From Siderastrea siderea (Eukaryota; Cnidaria; Anthozoa; Scleractinia; Rhizangiidae): DNA of 64,000 nucleotides. The stretch spans positions 36,521,943-36,585,942 of the forward strand of contig OZ034970.1 in assembly GCA_964030785.1 (NCBI GenBank), given 5' to 3'. Position 1 is the first letter of the stretch. The number at the start of each line of letters is the position of its first letter. The translations under genes and the position numbers were made by a program. This document shows positions 55,185 to 64,000 of the stretch, piece after piece. The notes below the pieces were generated by a model. It worked only from the letters and a program-made list of their open reading frames with translations. It did no database searches and was not told the DNA's origin.

Positions 55185-55947
55185 CTCTAAATTAGGACAG
55201 AAATGGCATTCACTTCAAGTAAGGAAGCTGAAAAATATCACAATACAGGGTGCTGATAAAATATTCCACACACTAAGTCTATAAACTTGACGACAGAGCG
55301 ACTCTTTAGTTTGTTGCATAATTAAATTTGCACTCAGTAAAAACAACCCAATGTGCGGTGACGAATACTAGACTGGATTGGGAAAACAACACCGACCCAG
55401 TCTAAAATAGTCACACTATCTAATTTTGGGATAAAATGTAAACCAGTTGCGAAATGAGAATTGCTCAAGAAAACGAACTTTAACCAAAACATCTTAAAAG
55501 ACTGCGCACTGAACTGCAATTTTTGAAGCTTAGGCAGATCGCTTATTTACGAAATTCCTTTAATGATTAAACGTAGAAAATGGGACAACTGACTTTCACA
55601 AAACTAAAACTAAAACTGCATTAAGATAAGCACTTGTTTGCCTGCATTCATATACACCCGTTTGAAAAACGTTATCGGGTGAAAAGTATCAGTAAACGAT
55701 GGACAATGCGACACAATGGAACTCTGGGAAGATGAAAGGGGCAAGTTTGTTACTGGGTTTCATTTCTTGATATTCAAGATATTTTCTTTCCAAGATAATT
55801 TAAAGAGTAAATTAAGATATGCTGTGTTAACATAATGTACACGTGTCTAAGAATAGAGGCACGTTTTCACGCTTCCCAGAGCACCATTGGATCGCATTGT
55901 CAATGATTTATGCTTTTTACCCGACAACGTTTTTTCAATTCGGTGTA

Positions 55948-56202
55948 TATAAATGTAAATCTAACTAGAATCCCTGGTGTGAAATTCCTGGTAAATGAAC
56001 ACGATGCTCGACTGAACGGGCGACAACCTCGTTCCCGGGGTCCTCTCTCCTTATGACGTAGGAAAACTCAGGTTGTCCCGCGTACTGAACTCTGATTGGT
56101 CAATTTCAATTTCAGTCGCGTGGGCCGCATGCCAGGTATAACTTTTGTGTTCGTTTACCAGCAATGTCACACCAGTGATTCTAGTTAGATTTACATTTAT
56201 AA
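55948..56202. mobile_element. 255-bp MITE in the right arm of the palindrome
   Basis: TATAAATGTAAATCTAACTA at the left is inverted at the right end, and GGTGTGA / TCACACC continues the pairing. The left arm near 55645 lacks it (GTATATGAATGCAGG in reverse sense). The target duplication is unclear because the site is AT-rich. Confidence 0.75.
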
Positions 56203-58456
56203 TTATTAATGCAGGCAAACAAGTGCTTATCTCAATACAGTTTTAGTTTTGTGAAAGTCAGTTGTCCCATTTTCTACGTTTAATCATATAAAAGGAATTT
56301 CGTAAATGAGCGATCTGATGTAAGCTTAAAAAATCGCAGTTCATTGCGTAGTCTTTTAAGATTTTTTTCGTTAAAGTTCGTTTTTTGAGCAATTCTCATT
56401 TCGCAACTAGTTTACATTTTATCGCAAAATTAGATAGTGTGACTATTTTAGAGTGGGTCGGTGTTGTTTTCTCAATCCAGCTTAGTATTCGTCAGCGCAC
56501 ATTGGGTTGTTTTGACTGATTGCTAATTTAATTATCCAACAAACTGAAGAGTCATTCCCTCGGTCGTCAAGTTTATAGTCTTAGTGTAAACCTCTATGTT
56601 TTTCCAGTTGTGGAATGTTTTATCAGCTCCCTGTAATGTTATATTGTCAGCTTCCTCACTTGCAGTGAATGCCATTTCTGTCCTAAATTAGAGACTAAAA
56701 TAAATTAGAATCACCGATTCAGTGAGTGAGTTCAGTGGAGCGTGGTTTTGTAGCGTGTCTGTAGATCGAAATGAAAAAGTTATTCAAGTAACTATAGGTG
56801 AAACAGTTTTCGGTCTAAAGCTATTTTGTCCAAAAAGAGACTAAAAGCTTCCGAAAAATACCGGTTTAGGGTGTGTTCTTTAAAACACCCGAGTAATACT
56901 TCGCGGGCGAAAAAATTGTGCCATTTTCCCTCCATAATTGTGCTTGGAAGCTTCAGAAAACATTTTTCGGGTGACTTTTCCCAGTAAACGGCCTGATGCC
57001 TGGGCGATATTGTTTATTTCAGCAAAGTTGTTTAATGAATGACAGAACTAAACAGCCAGTGGGCATGCGAATCAGTGAAAAATGCCTACCGGTATTTAGA
57101 TTGCAAAGTCTGTCGAGTCGCTCCCCGGCTGCCGGGAGCAACTGAAGTGAGTTCGCTCGTTTTTTTAACAGAGCAATTGTAGTTTCACGAGTACTTTTCT
57201 TGACCTTAATAAGCTTTCCAAAGAATGCTGCAAAAAGCGCTGTCGGTGAATGTCTTGCTGAAGTCTTATTTTTGAAGGAAAATAAGTCGACTTTACTGTT
57301 TCCTCAGCGGTCCGCATTGTATTTTTGCGTTTTATTATGTTTTCCCTTGTTGTTTTTTTTTTCTATCCTTAAATATGAGCAAGCAACCTGGTGAGAAAAA
57401 TGGACGATAAAAATCACTTTGCAACGAATTTAAATTAAGCAGAAATTTCAACAGCGTCACTGAGACACAAATCAAAATTGTTCCGCAGTGCCTAAATTCT
57501 TAATACGACAGAAAACTGTGTAGAAATAGAAATTTAAGCAGTTAGCGTTGTGTTTACAATTCAGCTTAATGATTTCTTTCATCGTCACGTCGATCATAAA
57601 AAAATTACAAGCGGTGGGTTCGATCAGTCAGGAAGGCTTTCAACTCCAAAGTATCAAGACAAGACATAAAATAAAACACAGTAAAATGAAAGAGAAGCAT
57701 TTAATAAAAACTGTCACACATACATGGCGAGTCAGTACGAATATCAAGGAGCAATCTAAGCAAGAACCGAACAAACTACCAAGAAAGAAGAAAGGGCGAC
57801 ATTTTTTGGCTATACCACACAAAGTTGACTCTGGTTTACCTGCACTCGTTGTAGCTCTCTGTTCCAAAAGCTCCAAATGTTCTGATACAAATCGGATGCT
57901 ATCTAAAAGAAGTTGAAACGCTTCCCAGTTGTCTGAGTGTTGTTTTTACCTTTCCGTCCACAACCCTAAACTGAGAACAAATGCGTTTTGTGAATTCTGA
58001 CGTTCCTCACTACAGTAATCCTGTTTCTGAGCTGCATAGAGATAACCTGTTCAAGTTAAAATTCTGTCTTCAGTTCGACTAAACAAGCACATGATGACGC
58101 CGTTGTGCGAACGGATTACAATCTTGCTCTGTTTCAACTCCCGCAGCTAGTATGGTGAAATCGTACAGCTTCAATCCACTTTGAATGATGATTATAACAA
58201 TGTTTCAAGAAAAATCAAACACGTACCGCATTTTCAGAGCCAAGAATTAGTAGATTTTTTCCCAAAACTTGTGCCACTTCGTTCACTTTGGTTCGGAGCA
58301 GTTTCATTTTGATTCATTCAGCTTTGGAGAGAAACGCTGCACACTTAGCAAGCTTTTGGTGCCTTTTTCGTTCAGTCATGTGACCAATTCTTGTCCCTTT
58401 TTATCTCTCACTTGTTTTTTTTCTTTCTGTCTTGATTTTATAACAGCTATAGTGGT

Positions 58457-59121
58457 ACTCCACCGGGAAAAAAGCCTGGTTTCTAAGTTGAAGGATCACG
58501 GGAGGCGGGAAATGGCTTGTTTGCGACGCGTTGTGGCAGGAGATAGTTTGCAGGAGATCGATTTCTTTCGAAACGTTGATCTCCTAAAGTCGTTAGGAGT
58601 TGATTTTGATACGTTTCTATTCTTTTTTTGTTGGCATTTTTGTGCTTTTAACACCGAAATGTAGTTGACTAATGCCTTGATTGTTGAAAGGTGAGATGCG
58701 ATGTCGAACTTGGTCCCGCACTTGTAAATGAAATGTCTGAAATGGACTTGAAAAATCAATGCTACACCTGAAATGCCACAACAGAGCTGTGTCACAGTCA
58801 AAATGGAATTTAGCACTGCCCCAGTTTGGAGAACTCTTTTGAGACGGTCCCTTGAAGGTAAGCTGTTAATATCATTTCTGGTGTTTCGCGAAATGTAATG
58901 AGCTTAGTTTGTTTAAAGTTAGATGTCCATTACACGTTCTTCATGCAAAAGATGTTACTAACAAGAAGTACTGAAAATAGGCGTCACAAAAATGACTTTG
59001 CAATACGCAGAAAGAGCCCTATAAGTTTTGGTGTTGTTCGTTTTGCCGTAATACTAAGAAAATGATTTCCCATAAGCTGTAGGTATCTTTCGTACTAAAG
59101 CCGACAACGATATAGAGATGA
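58457..59121. other. Intergenic, no gene seen
   Basis: Short frames only, with no repeat partner recognised inside the window. Confidence 0.35.
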
Positions 59122-59732
59122 TTTAGATGATATAGTCTTCCATCGTGGATATTTTTAATAAGAACCTGATTCTTATTGCAAATGATAAATAATCAGCATT
59201 CGCTCACTGCTATGAGAAAATTCGAATGTAACACGCGCAACAGAAATTGACTAATTAAAATTGCTTAATTATGACGTCACTAGACATCAGTATAACGACT
59301 GGAAGTGTTTTTCAGTTTACTCGCTTTGCGCGGAACTGCGATTGTTTGCTGAGGAAATTTCGAAACGTGTTAGTTGAAAAAGAATTCAATCCCCCAAGAT
59401 TTGGACTTTCTTTTCAAGGCTTTGTGCAAAAAGGTAAGATCGTTTGCGTATATCTAACGGTTTCATTTTGAGATGGTAGACATTGGAGGAGGCAAATACC
59501 TAGTACAGTCTTTTTGAGAAATTGACGAGTGTGCTCTGCTCACAACATCAATTGATTAATGCATATTGTCAACAGCACTGCACCCTCACACCACTCTAAA
59601 TGTAAGACCATGATGATATTTCAGTCAAGTCAGCTACTTTTGCCACTTGGACGTATCCGCGTTGAGGATCGTGATTCAAATATTTATTTGCAGTTTGTTC
59701 TCATAAAACTCAGTCTTGTTACAGTTTTAGCT

Positions 59733-60493
59733 TAACTGCAGAATACCCCGCCACTTGGAAGAGGTTCCCTTAAACTAGTGGCTACGCGGCTACGCTGTGA
59801 ACTGACTTTTAAAGGGTAAGGCGTCATAAGCTGTTCCCCAAACTAGTGGCTAGGCGGATTCTCGGATACTCGGATACGCGGTGAACAATATTCATAAAAC
59901 TAGTGGCTACGCGCGGTGAATTGACTTTTAAAGCGTAAGGGGACATTCCTTCGGTATTCCTTTGGAGTGTCAATTGCACAATTTATCCCGTTGCACTAAG
60001 GTGATAGTCACTCTACCCATCTCGGCTAAGCTAAATGACACATTGGTTGGCCTAAATGACACTCCGGTTAACCTGATACTGCGATTATCCTACATTTAGC
60101 TTGGGTAGCTTGCAATTAGCCTTCATATTTAGGGTTAGGGTTACCATTAGCTATACCTGATAGTTTTCGTATACAAGTATCCTCGAGCTCGTATCCACTT
60201 ACAGATACTCTACACATCTTTTTCACTACGTATCTACGTACCCGCCTATCCACTCAGCGATACACTTAGAAAATAATATGATTTCCTCACTGCGTATCCA
60301 CGTATCCGGGAATCCAGTTCCGAGATACGCTTAGAAAAGAAGCACGACTTCTTCACTGCGTATCCGCGTATTCGGATATCCAGTTCAGGAATATGCGTAG
60401 AAAAAAAAAACACGACTTCTTTATTGAATATTCGCGTATCCGCGTATCCAGTTCAGAGTTACACTTAGAAAGTGGCAGGGTATTCTGCAGTTA
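59733..60493. mobile_element. TAACTGCAGAATACCC-ended element upstream of the copy 2 gene
   Basis: Same ends and same internal repeats as 41218-41920, slightly longer because of an extra GCGTATCC-type unit. It ends 120 bp before the start codon at 60614. Confidence 0.7.
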
Positions 60494-60613
60494 CTTCCAG
60501 ATTTTATTAACTTATACGGACAGGAGTGAACGGGGAGAATTATGTTTGAAAAAGCATGACGATATTTTTTCCGAGATGTCTGAGTAGATTTCTGGATTAT
60601 ATCTTAGGGAGTC

Positions 60614-62800
60614 ATGGAGTTACAAGAGTACAATCGCGAACAGTTGCTATATATTATTCAGGAGCAGAACAAACAAATTCACACCTTAACAGCTGAGCGA
60701 GCTTGGCTGATTGAAGACAATAATTTACAAAGAGAAACCGTGGCAAAGTGCCAACAAAAAATCGCTGAATGGCAAAGTTATGCACAGTATCGGAAAACTC
60801 AAGCTGAAACGCTGGCTCAACAAGTAGAGAAGGAAAAGGAAAAATCGGCAGCATCTCTAAACAGCGCAGTGGAGGAACTTGGGGCGCTTAAAACGGAACA
60901 CCTTGCACTGCTGGGTAAATACGAAGCCATGAAACAACAGCTTAACTATGGAATCCACCTCGGGAGGGCGATGTACGAAGAGTACATGGTGTATAAATCA
61001 TCCTATATTGCACTACTGCAACAATTTAGAACAACGACAGAAGACACTGAAGATAGCAAGATCACGCTACAAGAACAAGAAACCCCAGAGCCAACCATGA
61101 ACAACAACGCGTATGCAGTAGTGCAATATAACAAGAGGAAAACTGCATCTCCCGAGGCCCGGTCGGACTTCATCATTAACTTCAAGGTGCCCAACAGTGC
61201 AAAGATCAGATTCATCGTGAATATTCGTAACGAGCCACCAAGACTCCACTGCGCGTGCCTGCGGAACTCGCACCTACATAACCCGACAAAAGGCAAGATG
61301 CTGGCACTGCGATATCAGGCCGTGGTCAGCACCCAAGACAAAGTAGTCAAGAAACGTGGCTTGTATGAACAGAACATTTGCGGCGCTCTGAGGAGTCCAC
61401 TGAAAGCTTCAGATATAGAATGCATGCACCTACGGAACCTGACAAAAATGCTGGCTCTGCCAGATAAGGTCGCGGTCAGCAAGCAAGACAAAGTCGTCGA
61501 GAGACGTAGCTTTTATGAACAGGACTATTGCGGCGATCTGAGGAGTCCAGTGAAAGCTTCAGATACAGAATGCCAAAATGATCGAGCCACAAAGTCAAGC
61601 TCTGCAGCTGAACGCCAAAAGGTAGGCAGACCATCCGGCAAGGTAAATAGAGAGAAATCCGAGATTGTACACAGCAAGGAAACTATCACTAAAAAGAAAG
61701 CACAGAGTGTATTCCACTTTCTAAGCTTCCTGGAAACAAAGTCTCATTTAGATGGAGGAACTGAAATTCTCTTACAATTTTTTGAATAATTTTAATAGCA
61801 AATCTTATTTATAAATGTGATGCCACGGTTTCCTCCATTTGTTACTGGTGGGATGCAACTTTAAGTTTAGCATTATTCAGGTTTTTCTTGTGGATTATGA
61901 ATGTTGCTGTACTGAGCTTGCTGTGGCCACATTCGATCATGTTTTAAATCGTGATTAACTGGAATACATTTAAAGTTAGTAGTTTTCTTCCAATTTGAAG
62001 TTATTTTAGAGAAGAGACTGGTTATTACTTGTAAACAAAAGTTAAATCGTGTTTTGTTTATCTTTCTATCTCAAAGTAGCAACTTTGAAATTGGTCTGCA
62101 AAAATATTTGCGATTCTTCTTTATTTGATGTCTATAATGCGCCGATCAATTCGAAACTTCAACATCCCCCCCCCGGGCATACCCCGGGCATTTGACTGTG
62201 CATCGTGCCCGGGGAGGGGGGAATTTAAACTTTGCGTTGGAAGGGTGGGGAATTTAAACCAGATTTATCTCTTGTTCTGACGTAATACGCCCCTGAGTTT
62301 TTTCGATTTTTGGAGGGTTTAACGGATTTACAAGATAAAATTTCGCCTTTGTTAGTGAATGACCCTTTCAAAAGGGTCTTTAAAAGAAGTTTAAAGGTGT
62401 CATTACGGCATACCTCTCTCTGAAAGGCGCGTAAAGTGTTTGATTGAAGACGAAATTTGTCTTGAGGAGAGGTAGTCCAGTAAAAAATTGGTGGGGCATT
62501 TGAACAGCTTTCTTGCCCCGAGGGGAGGGAATTTGAACAAGCCAAAGTTCAAATGCCCGGGGGGTTGCCCGAGGGGGATGTTGAACTTTCCAATTGATCG
62601 GCGCATAACATAAACAGCCCCTCCTTTTTCTCGTTGTGAAAATTATTATGGTTTAGCGAAATGAATGCAGAATGAATAATAAGATGATCCTGCTAATTTA
62701 TCTTTTTCTCTCCATCTTTCTACAGAAAAGTCGACTCAGACGTGTCCTTTCCTGGCTGGGGAGGCGGTTCTGCTTCAAGAGCAAATCCGCTGACCATTGA
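60614..62800 (+). CDS. Unrecognised coiled-coil protein with internal repeat, copy 2
   Basis: Paralogue of the gene at 42041. Exon 1 is 60614-61642 (343 codons, donor AAG|GTAAAT) and exon 2 is 62726-62800 (acceptor TTTCTACAG), giving 367 aa. The intron is longer than in copy 1 because it contains the MITE at 62138-62605. The spliced tail (KSRLRRVLSWLGRRFCFKSK) is one residue different from copy 1. The N-terminal ~150 residues are almost identical; differences cluster in the acidic linker (about residues 145-165) and around the internal repeats. Both copies keep full-length frames, which hints at selection or recent duplication. Without splicing the frame would end at 61789 with an unrelated C-terminus. 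Function unknown. Confidence 0.6.
62138..62605. mobile_element. 468-bp MITE in the intron of the copy 2 gene
   Basis: TGCGCCGATCAATTCGAAAC at the left is imperfectly inverted at the right (CAATTGATCGGCGCA). TAA flanks both sides (62135-62137, 62606-62608). Copy 1 has the uninterrupted site (GTCTAAAACATAAAC near 43556). The TAA duplication suggests a PIF/Harbinger-type element. Ends are C/G-rich. Confidence 0.85.
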
Positions 62801-63158
62801 CACCGCCTCCCCCAGGTCACACACACATACCCACACACAACAGACGTACACAATAAAATAATTAAATATAGTTATACACACACTCTGTAGTTAATCCCTT
62901 ATAAAAAAAAGAAACACACACACACACACACAAAAAAAAAACAACAAAATAAATAAAACACAACGAAACAAAAAAAAATGCAAAAGCAAAAAAGCCAAGG
63001 AACAAACAAACAAAGGAAACAAAAGACAAATAAGCAAACTCCCAATTTGTACTTAAAGAGAGACTGGACTCCGGGAAATGGATGGTGTAACGCTGATGAT
63101 AAGGTAAGGTAATTCGTATTGTGATTCTATAATGTGTCACAGTCAGTTCAGTTACGAC

Positions 63159-63865
63159 ACAGGGGACCCACACAAACTGTGTGACCGTTTGTAGTTTCAA
63201 AATTATAAGAGAATGTATAGGGAAAACCGAAAGGTTTCTACTAACGTGAAATATTGCAAGGAATATTTACATTTAAGTTCAAAATAAACATAATTCAACC
63301 TCAATCGCTGTCTTTTGTCGTCATCGCGCCTCTACACAGCAAATATTAGCGATTTCCAGCGTTTAGCGATGCGGTCGACTGTACGTAATAAGAGGAAAAC
63401 AACGGAGGAAAGCCAGATTTCAGACCGGACCAGCGCAGAGCCGATTTTCACTAAGAAATTCACATCGCACTGCTTCCAAACTCTGTACCAGGCAAGCTGA
63501 TGGGTTGAGGTTTCTTCTCGCAACATTCAGCTGGAAATTCATCAAAACGTCGAAGCACGAGCCGCCGAAAAATAACGTGAAATCTACCAATCGAAGCTCC
63601 AACCATCCGCGGCTGGAGTTTCGTGTGCTTCTTATTACGTACAGTCGACCGCATCGCTAAACGCAGGAAATCGCTAATGTTCGCTGTGTAGAGGCACGAT
63701 GACCACAAAAGACAGCGATTGAGGTTGAATTATGTTTATTTTGAACTTAAATGTAAATATTCCTCGCAATATTTCACGTTAGTAGAAACCTTTCGGTTTT
63801 CCCTGCACATTTTCTAATAATTTTGAAACTACAAACGGTCACACAGTTTGTGTGGGCCCCTTGTG
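63159..63865. mobile_element. Foldback element with 8-bp target duplication, copy 2
   Basis: Same element at the same position as 44143-44821, flanked by the same GTTACGAC (63151-63158 and 63866-63873). It is carried by the duplication. Confidence 0.75.
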
Positions 63866-64000
63866 GTTACGACTTTATACTGGTGTTAGTTTATTGTCTA
63901 TAGTTTATTGGCTGGTGTTAGTTTATTGTCTATAGTTTATTGGCTGGTGTTAGCTTGTTGTCTAAATTTAGTGATCGTCGAGCTGGCGATGCATACGATC

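Larger units (their letters stand above)
53274..58456. mobile_element. 5.2-kb imperfect palindrome (long-armed foldback)
   Basis: ACCACTATAATTGTTATAAA at 53274 is inverted at 58456 (one or two differences). The whole 2.4-kb left arm is mirrored by the right arm down to a loop of about 120 bp near 55740-55860. Matching landmarks are the frames at 53853-54107 (+) and 57640-57876 (-), which share most residues but are not a recognised protein. The arms differ by indels and by two private MITE insertions. A 111-codon frame without start (53494-53828, ...GLKPYDFTILAAGVVEAEQ...) is open in the left arm but broken in the right. No transposase and no clear target duplication were found. Confidence 0.75.
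59122..64000 (+). repeat. Duplicated unit, copy 2 (runs off the window)
   Basis: Direct repeat of 40616-44945, about 18.5 kb downstream. It contains the same 5' element, gene and foldback in the same order, plus one extra MITE at 62138-62605 and one extra unit of a TATAGTTTATTGGCTGGTGT repeat near 63900. Confidence 0.9.

Noticed and set aside
53853..57876. Two related hydrophobic frames MELL...CGIAKKC (53853-54107 + and 57640-57876 -) as a membrane protein pair
   Set aside because: They lie at mirrored positions in the palindrome arms; most differences are indels or missense with no sign of constraint, and no family is recognised.
61642..61789. Unspliced C-terminus of the copy 2 gene (frame open to 61789)
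   Set aside because: The same region in copy 1 is in another frame and ends differently; the spliced model gives the same tail in both copies.

Overview
This window is animal nuclear DNA. It is AT-rich, its genes are interrupted by introns with GT/AG junctions, and it is dense in short inverted-repeat transposons. The gene content and the style of the P-type, Crypton-like and tRNA-derived repeats suggest a cnidarian, most likely an anthozoan such as a coral; that is inference, not proof. No bacterial, plasmid or phage gene was seen.

Two complete host genes were assembled exon by exon. GINS1/PSF1 (minus strand, 12892 to 4865, 8 coding exons, 190 aa) is a subunit of the GINS replication complex. 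ABHD12 (plus strand, 23311 to 35479, 14 coding exons, 352 aa) is a membrane-anchored serine hydrolase with its catalytic triad intact. They are head-to-head. From memory the same neighbours are head-to-head on human 20p11.21, so this looks like old animal microsynteny. Their upstream regions share about 110-150 bp of sequence in mirrored orientation, including an E2F-like site on the GINS1 side.

The space between and inside these genes is packed with mobile DNA. GINS1 intron 2 holds a 2.65-kb element (8-bp target duplication, arms of alternating 35-bp repeats) inserted into an older inverted-repeat element. Between the two genes lies a 7.8-kb element (13775-21550) with about 687-bp terminal inverted repeats and a 7-bp target duplication. 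It carries a broken P-element-like transposase gene (N-terminal half only) facing an intact 816-aa PIF1-family helicase. Next to it is a 1.35-kb foldback element with a 9-bp target duplication.

The right half (36-64 kb) is repeat-dominated. It has a GPCR pseudogene, a 3' fragment of an XPNPEP3-like aminopeptidase gene, a decayed Crypton-like recombinase exon, a 2.0-kb foldback with a 10-bp target duplication, a head-to-head pair of tRNA-derived SINEs, and a 5.2-kb imperfect palindrome. A unit of more than 4.3 kb is present twice in direct orientation (about 40616 and 59122 onward). Each copy carries an unrecognised two-exon gene (368 and 367 aa) with a coiled-coil N-terminus and an internal repeat. 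Several small elements can be dated by empty sites or shared target duplications within the window itself.
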